NCBI GenBank assembly: GCA_031761405.1 | Contig: JASEVX010000003.1 | Coordinates: 16,471,139 to 16,535,138 of the forward strand | Direction: 5' to 3' | Source: Serripes groenlandicus | Lineage: Eukaryota; Mollusca; Bivalvia; Cardiida; Cardiidae | Length of the DNA stretch: 64,000 nucleotides | Shown: in pieces, positions 11,247-22,500 of the stretch | How the letters are laid out: each line of letters begins with the position of its first letter | Position numbering within the stretch: the first letter of the stretch is position 1 | Position numbers and translations under genes: made by a program | The notes under the pieces: generated by a model | What the model saw: the letters and a program-made list of their open reading frames with translations, nothing else | Told to the model about the DNA's origin: nothing | Database searches by the model: none

Positions 11247-11556
11247 ACTATATGCAGTTATAATTAACTTAACCTTTTCCCTCATAGATATGCCTTTGAT
11301 CACATGTCGGAACACATCCATGAAATCTGATCAGAATCTACACTGTTCACTTCGTTAACTGAATGAATCATAAAGAGAACAGTGTAGAACATGATCAGAC
11401 TGTAGATTTGTAGGCTCATCTGGATATACATTAGTCACACACATTCTACTATAGTCATGTCCATGACGTGAAAGGTTAAGCAAATCAAAACAGAATGGAT
11501 ATCTATGTTTGTCACTTTTTGTGCTGTTTAGATTTATATTTCATTTTGTTGGTTTA
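11247..11556. other. No gene seen
   Basis: This is AT-rich sequence after the SWIM/YqaJ frame ends. An approximate inverted repeat lies around 11330-11400 (GAACAGTGTAGA motifs). No exon or RNA gene is visible. Confidence 0.4.
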
Positions 11557-11777
11557 CCCTTTCCGACATACAACAAATTTGCAGCAGATGACTTTGAAAA
11601 CATATAGGCAAATGTAGGGAAATTCTCTATAAATGAAAGTATAAATATTAAATAGAGTTGAAAACATTGTGGCAAAAGAGGAAATTGTTCATAAGAGCAA
11701 TTTTTCCCTTTTGTCACAATGTTTTAACAGTCGTCTGTAGCAGAGGCGTATTAAATGTGTCTACATGTGGGAAAGGG
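11557..11777. mobile_element. Palindromic MITE, copy A
   Basis: It begins CCCTTTCCGACATAC and ends GTGGGAAAGGG, and folds back on itself: ACATTGTGGCAAAAGAGGAAATTG pairs with the segment ending TTTTGTCACAATG. GCAGCAGATGACTTTG on the left matches an inverted CAGTCGTCTGTAGCAG on the right. It belongs to the family defined by the TTAA-flanked copy at 16230-16407. Confidence 0.75.
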
Positions 11778-11797
11778 TTGAATACATTTTTAGCTTG

Positions 11798-12028
11798 CCT
11801 TTTTCGACATAAAACAAATTTGCAGCAGATGACTTTGAAAACAATAAAAAAATTAACATATAGGCAAATTTAGGGAAAATCTCTACAAATGAAAGTATAT
11901 ATATTGAATAGAGTTGAAAACTTTGTGGCAAAAGAGGAAATTGTTCATAAGAGCAATTTTGCCTGTTTGTCACAATGTTTTCAACAGTCGTCTGTAGCAG
12001 AGGCATATTAAATGTGTCTACTTAAGGG
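11798..12028. mobile_element. Palindromic MITE, copy B
   Basis: About 20 bases after copy A the same palindrome recurs with a small internal insertion (about 11843-11855). The two copies and the 'gaatacattttagct' segment after each are alike, so the pair probably arose by tandem duplication rather than two insertions. Confidence 0.75.
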
Positions 12029-12049
12029 TTGAATACATTTTTAGCTCGA

Positions 12050-12998
12050 CTATTCGAAGAATATGATCTCGTCCTCTTTTGGTTAAACCTTTGCGTGCAA
12101 GGCTTTTTCTCAAACACTGTGTAAGCTGTTGCTTTGAAACTTCACACACTTATTCAAGGTCATTAGGTGACCTTGTATGTTAAGTTCCATAACTCTGAAA
12201 TGGATTTTGACTGAATTGTGCCCCTTTTTGGACTTAGAATTTTGGTCAAACCTTTGTGTGCAAGGCCTTTTCTCAGACACTGTGTATGCTGTTGTTTTGA
12301 AACTTCACACACTTATTCAGGGTCATTAGATGACCTTGTATGTCAAGTTCCATAACTCTGGGATGGACTTTGACTGAATTGTGTCCATTTTTGGACTTAG
12401 AATTTTGGTCAAACCTTTGCATGCAAGGCCTTTTCTCAGACACTGTGTATGCTGTTGCTTTGAAACTTCACACACTTATTCAGGGTCATTATATGACCTT
12501 GTATGTCAAGTCCCATAACTCTGGAATATTGAAAAGGTGTATTATCTTGCATTAGGTGATACTGTGTCACTTTACCTAATGCTATAACTGTTCTGAAGTA
12601 GGCCCTGATAGACGATGGCCCTGATAGGCGAGCTATATTGTCCCCCGACAACTCTTGTTGGACTTAGAAATTCTGGTTAAAGTTTCGCGTGAAACTATAT
12701 AAAGAATCCATATCTCTGTATTTTCTCAATGTATTGCATTGAAACTTTATACAACGCTTCCAAACCATCACACCTATGTACATATCAAGTTAGATAACTC
12801 TATCCTGCAAGTTATAGCCCTTTTTTGACTTAGAATTCTGGTTAAAGTTTTGCGTGCAACGACATTAAGAGTCCATATACTAGTAACTACTTGATGCATT
12901 GCATTGAAACATTATACAACCCTTCCTTACCATCACACCTATATAAACAACAAGTTTAATAACTCTTTCCAGCATATAATGCAAATTCTGGCCCTTTT
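12050..12998. repeat. 163-bp tandem repeats
   Basis: The phrase TTTTGGT[T/C]AAACCTTTG starts at 12077, 12240 and 12403, giving a 163-bp period with high identity. More diverged units ('acttagaattctggttaaagtt') continue to about 12990. ORFs here are repeat readings. Confidence 0.8.
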
Positions 12999-13757
12999 TT
13001 AGCTCACCTATGCACGAAGTGCAAGGTGAGCTATTGTGATCACGTTTTGTCAATCGTCGGTGCGTCGTGCGTCGTCAACATTTGAGCTTGTTAACACTCT
13101 ACGTGCTACATTGTACATCCAATCTTCATGAAAGTTTATCAGAACATTTATCTCCATCAAATCTTGGACAAGTTCGAAACTGGGCCAAATAAGGTTAAAA
13201 ACTAGGTCACTAGGTCAAATTGAAGGGAAATCTTGTTAACACTCTGGAGGCCACATTTTCAACTTGAGCATGTTGAAACTTTATCAGAATGTTTGTCTTG
13301 ATAATATCTAGGTCAAGTTTAAATATAGGTTATATTGGGTCAGAATCTAGGTCACTAGGCCAAATTGAAGAAAAACCTTGTTAACTCCGTAGAAGCCGCA
13401 TTTTTGGCTACAACAGCTTGAAATTTGGTCAGAATGTCTGTCTGAATTATATTTAGGTCAAGTTCTAATATGGGTCATATTGGATTAATAAAGGAAAATA
13501 TTGTTCAAACTCCGGAGGCCGCATTTTTACTTTGAGCAAGTTGAAACTTTGTCAGAATGTTGTCTTGGTGATATTTAGTCCATGTTTGAATATTGGGTCA
13601 TATCAGGTAAAACAAATATAGATCAGTAGGCCAAATGAAGGAAAATCTTGTTAACACTGTGGAGGTTGTGCATTCAGAATAATTGTCTTGATGTGTTTTA
13701 CATTGCAGTACATTGTATAATTAAGGTGAGCGAACTAGGGCCATCATGGCCCTCTTG
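12999..13757 (-). mobile_element. Pearl/helentron-type non-autonomous element
   Basis: On the - strand the 5' end is AACAAGAGGGCCATGATGGCC (near 13757) and the 3' end is AGCTCACCTTGCACTTCGTG, a hairpin, then GGTGAGCTAA (12999). The interior holds about four diverged 110-140-base repeats with 'ggtcactaggtcaaattgaa'. The family is the same as 28191-28611. Confidence 0.65.
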
Positions 13758-15260
13758 TTTACTTAGAACTTTTAGTTAAAGGTACTTGCATGGATATATC
13801 TCAGTAACCACTAATGATATGGACTTGAAACTTCATTTATGTTTTTAGGGGTGTCAGACAGTCAAGTTAGATAACTCTTGTATGCATTTAGTACAACTTA
13901 TGGCCCTTGTTTGACTTTTAAAATTTGGTTCAAGTTGTGCATGCATGGCACGATAATGCAAACATCTCAGTAACCACTCAGAGATTGATTTAAAGCTTCA
14001 ATATAGTCTGTAAAGGTATCAAACAATCAGATTAGGTAACTCCTGACTGAATTTATTATAAATTATGGCCCTTTGTGAAGTTACAATTTTGGGTAGAAGT
14101 TTTGCATGCTAGGCCTTTTCTCACAAACAGCAGATGCTATTCAAACAAGACTTATCTAACTTGATTTATAGTTCTATACTATCAAGCAACCATCTCAGTT
14201 ACAACTGTTGTCTAAAGTATCAAATGGCCAAATAGTCGAATACATGTTTAGCTTGTACAAGTTAATTTATTGTTGAAGTTGGTTCAGATTTGAGAGTTCT
14301 ATGTTAACAGCTTAGTGTTCTGCATCAGTCTTTTCAATTGAATATTGCTTTAATTTGCATATAACAGATTATGGCATGTGCAAAAAAAAACACTTTCAAG
14401 TTGTCAACAGTTTACCAGTATATTAACTGCAGTAAACATTTTTCTTTTGTAAAAATAAATTTAAGTAAAAGGTATTATTTATCCTTGTTCACATACAGAG
14501 ACCCTATCCGACGCTTCTGCAGCAGACGACTTTTTAAAACATTGTGGCAAAAGAGAAATTGCTTAAAATGAGCAATTTATCCTTTTGCCAACATGTTTTC
14601 TTCTTTATTCAATAATTGTTCTTTCATTTATAGAGACTTTCCATAGTTTTTATTTGCTGTATGTTGACAAAGGGTTAACTTTTATGTCGTTTTCTTCTTC
14701 TATGAACATTGTCATGAAATTAAATGATTGCCTAAATTTATATTATTGTATGTTGTATAATTATGAAGTTTTTACTAAACCATTAGAAGAGTGTGAGAGC
14801 CATACTACTCACCATGGCGTCGGCGTCACACTCTCACCTTGGTTAAGCTTTTACATGCAAGTACTTAAATTCTACACGTATTGCATTGAAACATTCTACA
14901 ATGCTTCACAACTATGTAGATTATCAAGTTTATCCTGCATATTATGCAAGTTAAGGCCCGTTTTTAAGTTAGAAATTCTGGTTAATTGTTTGCAGGCAAC
15001 TATGAACTAAATTAAGAGACCATATCTCAGTATTTATGTGATGCATTGCATTTAAACTTTCTACAATGCTTCACAACTACCACACCTATGGAAATAATCA
15101 ATTGATAACTCTATCCTGCATTTAATGCAAGTTATGGCCTTTTTTTTTACTTAGAAATTCTGGTTAAAGTTAGAGTCAATATATCAGGTATTTACTTGAT
15201 ACAACCCTGCCCAACCATCACATCTATGTAAACAATCAAGTATGATAACTCTATCCAGCA
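13758..15260. repeat. Diverged tandem repeats, nested MITE
   Basis: Units related to 12640-12990 recur ('acttagaa[a]ttctggttaa', 'gcattgaaac'). A palindromic MITE (14512-14674) interrupts them, and its right end GGG is followed by TTAA. A hairpin GTGTGAGAG...CTCTCAC lies near 14789-14840. I see no gene. Confidence 0.6.
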
Positions 15261-15294
15261 TATAATGCAAATTATGGTATTTTTTTATTATTTT

Positions 15295-15430
15295 TTTGAG
15301 ATTTTACGCCATTTTCAACACTGTTTCAGTTATATCACTCCAAAAGTTCACTTACTCATGATCCTTAGGAATAACAAACTATTACCAGGCCGGGAAATAT
15401 GTATTGGCCCACTGCCAGTACTTTTTAACA
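15295..15430 (-). repeat. SINE tail fragment
   Basis: It carries the reverse complement of the shared SINE tail ('ttacgccattttcaacactgtttcagttatatcac') followed by a damaged central part. The tRNA-like head is gone. Confidence 0.5.
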
Positions 15431-15587
15431 CTAGTATTCCTCAAAACAGTCCTTCTGGATGATTTTCAAAAAATAAAATGTTAATACCTTTCATTTCTAT
15501 TTATTTTAATATATTATATCAGTTTGCATGATAATTAAATGGGATATCAGTGAACCTGTTCATCCTTTCCTTCATACATTCACATTT

Positions 15588-15819
15588 GAAAACATTGTGA
15601 CAAAATGAGAAACTGCTCATTATAAGCAAATTCTCCTTTTTGTCACAATATTTTCAACTCTATTCCATTACTATCCTTTCATTTACAGACATATTACGTA
15701 TTTTTGTCAATATATTTTCATTTGACCTTATTACGTTGTTATTGTCTGCATGTACTACATACATCTGCATTTGTATAAAAAACAATTCTGCTGCAAATGT
15801 GTGTCATGTGGGGAAAGGG
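15588..15819. mobile_element. Palindromic MITE, left-truncated
   Basis: The stem ACATTGTGACAAAATGAGAAA / TTTTTGTCACAAT is present, and the right end GTGGGGAAAGGG is followed directly by TTAA (15820-15823). The expected left CCCTTTCC end is not visible. Confidence 0.6.
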
Positions 15820-15823
15820 TTAA

Positions 15824-16160
15824 TTATGAACAATTTCTCCTTTTGCAACAATGTGTTCAATTCTATTCATTTACTATGCTTATATCTATTGAGATTTTGC
15901 ATATTTTTGACTCAATGTTTTAAAGTCGTCTTGCAGCAGATGACTTTAAAATCATATACCGTTAGCAAAATTATGCGAAAACTCTATAAAAGAAAATGTT
16001 ATTATTTCAAATAGTTGAAAACATTGTGACAAAAGGAGAAATTGCTCGCTATGAGCCCTTTATCCCCTTCAAACAATGTTTTCATATGCCATCTGCTGCA
16101 AATGCTACATAAGTTGTTTTCATGAGGTAAAGTTTTATGGCAAAGTATTTCACCATCGTC
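15824..16160. mobile_element. Overlapping MITE fragments
   Basis: Two rearranged pieces of the same palindrome lie here (GCAGCAGATGACTTT near 15935 and CATTGTGACAAAAGGAGAAATT near 16023). Neither keeps both ends. Confidence 0.5.
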
Positions 16161-16229
16161 TTTACGTCATGAGTCCTTAATTGCCCCTTTCCAACACCCA
16201 AGAAAATATGCTGTTTATCAAATCTTTAA

Positions 16230-16407
16230 CCCTTTCCCACATATAGACGCTTTCTGAAGGCTTTTGAATTCAATGAGCAATTTTATCTTTTGCTACAATG
16301 TTTTCAACTTTATCCATTGAATAAACTTTTATTCAGAGAAATTGTCCATGTTTTTGTCTAAATGTTTCAAAATTGTCTGCTACACATTTATTATATGTGG
16401 GGAAGGG
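16230..16407. mobile_element. TTAA-flanked MITE, best-preserved copy
   Basis: TTAA (16226-16229) precedes CCCTTTCCCACATATAG, and the right end reads TATATGTGGGGAAGGG followed by TTAA (16408-16411). The ends are inverted repeats matching at 15 of 16 positions. A TTAA duplication with CCC...GGG ends is the signature of the piggyBac superfamily. No piggyBac transposase is in the window. Confidence 0.75.
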
Positions 16408-17597
16408 TTAAATACAGTATGTGTCTAAAACAAAGGTCCACGGAACAAGGTCAGCAGGCAACATACTGTCCAAAGCTGTAATGAAGAGCCGGAAATTGCG
16501 ACTGGTAATGCCGATTCAAAGATATGGTATTCTTTTATTCTCCTGATGGCACGTTCCACATGAATTCGCAATTTTGCAATATCCTGAGTTTCCTCCACCT
16601 CTTCCTTACTGAACTGGTCACGTTTGGTCAAAAATGGGGGAATGTTCAGTTTTGCACCACGCTGTGCAACCATGTCATTAATTAAGAATCCCTTATCCGC
16701 CATAACACTGTCACCAGGTTCAAGAAGGGAAATGATCCCAGACTGTTGTGTGATGCTCTTGTCAGATATTGATCCTGCATAGAGTGATGACACAAATGTT
16801 ACACAACCAGCTGGTGAAATTTCAATAAGGCACTTGTATGTTGTTGTTCCTTTATAGTGAGAGTAGAACTCAGAGTTCAAGCTCAGGGATGAAGGGGTTT
16901 GTGTTTTTATTTAAGTACAGTCTAAAATCACACGAGTTGTCGGCTATAGATCTGTAAAACATTCAGGCATATATTTATCAACCTTTTCACGAGAAGGCCA
17001 GATTGGAATAGAACCCAATTGGAAGTACATGAAGTTTGCCCATGTTATAATGATTCGACTAACAGTTGACTGTGAAACATTAAACCGGCAGCCTAAATCT
17101 TGGTGAAACAGTCCGAGTCGGATCTTCACCAGAAACATAAAAAACTGGTCAACTAGTGGAAGAGATTCTGATCGAAATGAGAGGTCAGTGTTTATCTGTG
17201 CAGAATATCCTGCCCTGATGCGCTGCACCTGAGACCACCTTGTCATTTTCTCAGCTGAGGGTTTAAGTAGCTGGAACAGGTTCATTACTAGGCTGTAGGA
17301 ATTAAAGCCTGTGTAAAATAGAAGTTGTTTAGGGTCTGTGCTGAACCGATGCAACCCAAATATACTCACATACAGTTTGTCAACTAACTGCTCAAGGTGG
17401 TCAATGTGCTTTGATGCCTCATCTAACTTTTCTTCGCCACTCAATTGTACTTCTGCGACTAAGTTATCATGGAACTGGGGCTGGGGAGTAGTTGTAATTT
17501 CGGCGCAGTCCATATCTGTAGATTTGTCTTCAATGTCACTGTAGATGATACAAAAAACACAATTTAAAGCAAATATCCGAACAAAAATTCATGTTAA

Positions 17598-17725
17598 CCC
17601 TTTCCAACATGTATACAACAAATCTGCTGAAAACATCCACACAAAAAAAAAAAAATCTCTATGAATGAAAGTGTAATTATAATATTAAGTTGAAACATTG
17701 TGACAATAAAAAAATGCTCAACAAA
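17598..17725. mobile_element. TTAA MITE, right-truncated, in transposase intron
   Basis: TTAA (17594-17597) is followed by CCCTTTCCAACATG and then 'aaatctgctga', the left half of the palindromic MITE. The right half breaks off in an A-rich stretch. It lies in intron 2 of the THAP transposase. Confidence 0.5.
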
Positions 17726-18105
17726 ATCTTTTACCTCATATTCAATCTCTTCCGTTTATGAGGATTCAGTCGGTGGTTTCTGGGATGGTGTTTCACTTGT
17801 ACATTGGAACAAAGATGGACATTCCTGCTGTGTTAGACATTTGATACCTGTTAGCGTCCTCTTGAAGTCACTAGGTATGAAGTGTGCTGGGCAGACCTTT
17901 GTGTGGGGTTTTACCTAATATAAGATAAGATTAATAAAGATCATGATTTAATAGAACATAAGTCAATAACTATCATAAGACTGCATACATGTTACCAAAG
18001 TAAAGCGAAAAAGCTTATCAGAATTACTAGACTCGTTTTAGTTCATGTATACAATGATATGAATTAGAAGAATTAGAAAGAAAAGAGAAATTAAAAGAAA
18101 AAAGG

Positions 18106-18180
18106 TTGCCTCAACCGGGATTCGATCTTGGGACCGTATGTCTGACATTCCCACTATGTATCCATTACGCTACCAACACT
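18106..18180 (-). repeat. tRNA-like sequence (decayed tRNA or SINE head)
   Basis: On the - strand it shows A-box-like TGGTAGCGTAATGG and B box GATCGAATCCCGG at tRNA spacing. The acceptor arms pair only over four bases, so a functional tRNA is unlikely. It lies in intron 1 of the THAP transposase. Confidence 0.45.
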
Positions 18181-18688
18181 TCACGTTGAATCGTTCAAAT
18201 TAGATATCTATAGAAGTATTGAATTTTTTTATGAAAAAGGGAAGTAACATCATAAGAAAGATAACTTGTTGTTGCTATGATATTGTAAACAAATCACTGT
18301 CATAAAATTATCAAATAAATAACTTGAGAAAAAAAGACGTTTTTGCAGAAAATATTGCTTAAATATATATCAACTAACATAAACAATATATTAATTCTTT
18401 TCCCCTTGACGTCTTTTAAACCGAAAATAAGAAGTTATCACCTTAATGATACGAAAGTAGTAAAATGAGAATTAGTTGCACACTAGCGTTAAAAAGGCTG
18501 AGTTGACATGGATTCGTTTTAATCTGCAAAAGAGTAAATACATGAACAAGTGGGCCCTCGTCTCGCTTAATTTTAAGCAGCCATGTCTTCTTTCTGTATG
18601 GATCACTCGGTATACTATGGAATGATATAGACTTATGATCCCGCGAATCATTTGAACATTTTGGTACGCAACAGTGGTATGCAGACAT

Positions 18689-19398
18689 CTCGCACTTGTT
18701 TGCGTTAAAAGCCTCGTTTTCAATCCAAGATGGCCGACGCGTGAGATCGGAGTATACAACATATCATGTGTATGTCCAAAGATCTGGATAAAGTAACTTC
18801 AGAATGAGATTTAAACCACAAGAAACAAAACAATTAGCTTATTATCTTTCAAATATTGGTAATTTGCATGAAAACGTGTTTTTTTCATGCGCTGAAATAG
18901 CAAAAAAAAAGCATATCATAGGGCTTTCATCAATTAATCTAGCAAAGTATACAGCACAGCAACATACCATTTGTTTGCGTCTTTTTTATTATACATACAT
19001 CCAACTTTCAAAACAACAATGTTACATCAAAAGTTAAATATTATAAAAAATTAAGGACTAAAACAAAAATTATAATATCATTCTTTATCGTATACCTGTA
19101 CTTTTTCCGGCGCAAATATATACAGATTGTCATGCGCTGTTCAGCCAGGAAACATTAAAATGTTGTATTGTACACGTGTGTAATACTGAATTGTGAGGTA
19201 AGCCAGTGCGCGGACTACTTTTAGCGACGTTTCCGTTTTGAATCTTCGCAACGTAGTAGCATATGCAGACAGCCAGTACTATTTAGGAAAACCGTTTCTT
19301 TTTTATGTATCGAAACCTTTTCGTCAAATTTAAGCAAAACAAACATAAAGATTGTGTTAGTCGTTTTCCCCAACAAAACAATGAAAATTTAATTTGAT
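18689..19398. other. No gene seen
   Basis: The sequence lies upstream of the THAP transposase start and contains 'aagatggccgacgcg' just before exon 1. The 77-codon ORF at 18804-19037 has no recognisable features and I treat it as chance. Confidence 0.4.
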
Positions 19399-19822
19399 CA
19401 CAGGGACTTGCTCCTCTTAAAATAGATATGACCTACTCTATGCATAGATATTAACAAGGGTGGACACAGTTTGCTGGGTCTCCTCGCTTCAACTCATTTT
19501 ATTCAAAGTATTCGAACAAATACATGAATATGAAATGTCGATAGAAGTACTTTCGTTTTTGGTCCAGGTTCTTGTCCTTTTTGCGAATTCGCGAATATTT
19601 CAAAGGAATTAACATACGTAGGCAGAACAAATCGCGTTATTTTGATATAATTTGATAGAGAAAAGTATTATTGATCGATTCCGTACTTCAAATTCATATA
19701 TTTGTATGAATACTTTGAACAAAATGAGTTGAAGCGAGGCGACCCAGAAAACTGTGTCCACCCTTGTTAATATCTATGCATAGAGTAGGTCATATCTATT
19801 TTTAGAGGAGCAAGTCCCTGTG
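19399..19822. mobile_element. 424-bp fold-back element with 7-bp target-site duplication
   Basis: The left arm starts CACAGGGACTTGCTCCTCTT, and its reverse complement closes the element at 19822. The arms pair over about 140 bases with few mismatches (ATAGATATGACCTACTCTATG and AACAAGGGTGGACACAGTTT blocks both present). ATTTGAT precedes (19392-19398) and follows (19823-19829). It has no coding capacity, so it is a non-autonomous DNA transposon whose superfamily I cannot assign. Confidence 0.85.
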
Positions 19823-19829
19823 ATTTGAT

Positions 19830-20717
19830 GATGATAATATACATTTAGAATACATTATATCGGGCGAGGCCTACGTATTGTAGTAGATGTTCATCCGCCA
19901 TTCATCTCTTCATTTCACTATTCAACAAATATTTTTTAAAAAATAACTTAAATGAATCTGTATATTTGTTACTTTTTGTACTCATAATAAATTGTAGGTA
20001 TATCATACAAGAAGAATTACGTTACAGGAGAAACAAATGGGTTCTATTGCACGACTCGTAGAGTGGAAAAATCCATATCGTACTCGACCTTCGGTCTCGT
20101 AAGATATCGATCTTTACACGCTACTTTTCGTACAATACTAACCAATTTATATCGCTCCTGCAACATAATATTACGTATTTAATTACGTCGTAATAACAAA
20201 AACATACATGAAACTCTTTTTCTGCTCAAACGCCATTTGTTTATTTTTTCTTGCAACATATTTTGCTTGGCGCAATGCTACCCAAAGATAATACGATTTG
20301 TCAATGCTGCCAACAGTTCAAGACAAAGGAATATCATAACCACGAAGCGCCAATGCATTTCCATGGTAACAGAACCGGCTTTAATGTAGCCAGAATCCTC
20401 CAAGCATACTAGGGCTCTCTGTGAGCCGAATTCATCTTGATATATATTGAATATTCCTCCGGATACAGGTGTAAGCTGATTCTCTTTAAATATAAAATGG
20501 TATACTGGAGTTCATATTCAATATTTCTAAGTTCGATCTGATTACAGAAAAAGAGCTTGTTAATTAGAAGGTTATATGATGTCATCTTGTTATGTTTCCT
20601 GTAAAGTGTTTTCCAAAATACTTTCTTTAACATGGACGAGCTGCGAATTCGATCGCCGGGCAATCCACCATTCCATTCGGGTGTAAAGTTCGTGTGTACA
20701 CGATTAGGTTGAAACCC
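19830..20717. other. No gene seen
   Basis: This is AT-rich sequence. An ORF on the - strand (20409-20663) ends in the same stretch but shows no domain, and I do not call it. Confidence 0.35.
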
Positions 20718-21140
20718 TTAAATATTTGTGTCCCCATGTTTATCCAGTTGTTGTTTAAAATGGGTTATTCTATTGTTGAAAGGTACCAGCCATGTTTGAC
20801 TTAACAATTTTCGGAGACTCTTGTTGAGATTGCTGAGTTCGAACTGTTCTGCTTTACAGGCTAGCTGTATATTAAACTCAGTTCCTTTTGTGTCAAGACG
20901 CAAACCAATGCTTTCAATTACCCAGCATCCTTTCCATGGGCTCAAATGCTGAAACAAAGAATGGAGCTCGGCCTCAGTCAAGTTGTTAATGAAGGTTGCG
21001 TCAGTGGTGTTGGTTGTCGATAGGTTCAAACGGGCATTAATTCTTTCAATCAAAAGTACTTCTGATGGATAACCGCACTGGCTGTCAGCCAAACGGATTT
21101 GAAACATTGGGCACTGAAGTGGTACGCACGCGACGTCATT
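20718..21140 (-). CDS. Exon of an unrecognised protein, probably extracellular
   Basis: An open frame of 140 codons runs from a good acceptor (gatttcag| at 21141) in phase 0 to TAA. It reads through CVPLQCPMFQIRLADSQCGY and HLSPWKGCWVIESIGLRLD, with paired cysteines and N-glycosylation motifs (NLS, NTT, NNLT). It therefore looks like part of a secreted or receptor ectodomain. I do not recognise a named family. The style (Cys-rich, then RLxDxxCGY) recalls the N-terminal regions of bivalve GPCR-like proteins and the protein encoded at 53850-55577. The ATG at 21107 is internal. An upstream exon must exist, but no matching donor was found nearby. Confidence 0.6.
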   Translation of the reverse strand, partial: NDVACVPLQCPMFQIRLADSQCGYPSEVLLIERINARLNLSTTNTTDATFINNLTEAELHSLFQHLSPWKGCWVIESIGLRLDTKGTEFNIQLACKAEQFELSNLNKSLRKLLSQTWLVPFNNRITHFKQQLDKHGDTNI

Positions 21141-22250
21141 CTGAAATCAAATGTAAATATATATATGTACGAATGAATGCACATATCTTTGACCCACACT
21201 ATCTTTATTCTTGCTTCCTTGCATCATATGTTATAAGAAGATCATTTTGTGAATCAAATACAAATTATGATTTTTAGGATGATTGATCTTTATCTGCGAT
21301 CTGATATGTAAATAAAATGGATGAACACATCGTCTACAAAAGGACTCCTGTTTTATTGACATATATATGTAGTACTAGTATTTCGCAATACACGTGTTTG
21401 TCATTTGTTATTAATTAACGAAAGAACAGATGATCGAATAACAGAAATACATTTTACCTGTTGTGAAAATGGATGATTTAACACCAACAAAAGTATTTGT
21501 ACACAAATCAGAATGAGGTTAATAATGTTCGGGTCATATATTATTAATCCATTAAATGTGAGTTAAGATCCTAAAGTAAAATAATTGAGTGGTTTCCAGG
21601 AAACACCACCTTAGATTTTTTGCGATTGGGCATTATCATTTGGGACTTTATCTAAGATTTACAATTATATTATCCATGTAAACGCTTTTCGACAACATTT
21701 AAACAATATTCCAACATATGTAGAATCGCCTTGGGAATGTCGTTCAATCAATATAAAATTTATCCAAACAGCATAAAATTATGGTAATTATGGTAATGGA
21801 AATGTTGACTTGTCACTTGGCATTTATGCAAATCGCCGTTGATTTCAAATTATGAATCATTGTCATTGCTGTTAAAGAAGTTAACAGGGTTTTTGTCGGA
21901 ACAAAAATCAAAACTGAGTTCTCATAAACTACGTAAGTTATTTAGAAATAATCAAACAAACCAACGTTTTCATTGCTCACACCTGCAGACGTATTTGTCT
22001 CAATATTGTCAACTATTAGGATATAGGATATTTATTTGTTTTTGAGTGGATATGTAATATATCTCATCGAGTAGTAATACAATTTAAATATTTTTACGGG
22101 CTCGTAGCGCGAGTGAAAATGTTAAAACTATATCACTTCGAGAAGAGATATATTCCATATCTACTCAAAATAAACACATTTTCTTTTTATTCTATGCTAA
22201 TTGATTACAAAAGAATGGAACTATTTAGTGTCTTCGTACCTGTTCACATG
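21141..22250. other. No gene seen
   Basis: The sequence between the exon-like ORF and the left end of the Harbinger element is AT-rich. The ORF at 21839-22045 is without recognisable features. Confidence 0.35.
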
Positions 22251-22420
22251 GACAGCGTTTCATCAAATTTTTGCGATGCGATAACAGAAAATCGCATCTC
22301 GCAGAAATTGCGACCTACTTTGCGACCTATCGCAGTTACCGTTTCATCAAACAAATCGCAACGTTTGCTACAAAATCGCAAATACGTCGAACCGATTCTT
22401 ACGAACAAGTAAATATTATG
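22251..22420 (+). repeat. Left terminal/subterminal repeats of the Harbinger element
   Basis: After the terminal GTTTCATCAAA come at least seven GCGAT/ATCGC-type motifs in both orientations (TTTTTGCGATGCGAT, AATCGCATCTCGC, TATCGCAG, AAATCGCAA twice). GTTTCATCAAA itself recurs at about 22341. Such clusters are plausible binding sites for the element's Myb-like protein or transposase. Confidence 0.75.
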
Positions 22421-22500
22421 TGACCGCTGGATGACGTAACGCGCACCTGCTAAGTTCGCTCCAACTGTCAAAATTGACAGCAGACGTACAGTAGGATACA

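Larger units (their letters stand above)
16425..18688 (-). pseudogene. THAP zinc finger plus DDE transposase, three exons, broken
   Basis: Exon 1 (18688-18542) begins MSAYHCCVPKCSND and ends ...GPLVH|gtattt: the first half of a THAP finger. Exon 2 (17914-17735) continues with KVCPAHFIPSDFKRTLTG, giving the C-x-x-H half. Its frame needs a one-base correction before the basic block PHKRKRL. Exon 3 (17538-16425) has a helix-turn-helix-like stretch (RFNVSQSTVSRIIITWANF) and a DDE_Tnp_4-type nuclease core: D in VILDCT, D in VMADKGF, E in HVERAIRRIK. TAG at 16944-16946 replaces an expected Tyr, and TAA at 16911-16913 lies beside the first catalytic Asp. THAP fused to this nuclease is typical of IS4EU/ISL2EU-like elements of animals. 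The frameshift and two stops make it inactive. No terminal repeats were found. Confidence 0.8.

Noticed and set aside
14585..16014. ORFs of 141 and 124 codons on the + strand
   Set aside because: They run through MITE and tandem-repeat sequence; their translations are hydrophobic AT-driven readings.
18106..18180. Functional tRNA gene
   Set aside because: A and B boxes are present but the acceptor stem does not form, so I list it only as tRNA-like.
22113..22412. 99-codon + strand ORF at the Harbinger left end
   Set aside because: It covers the terminal repeat and its GCGAT motifs; translation is incidental.
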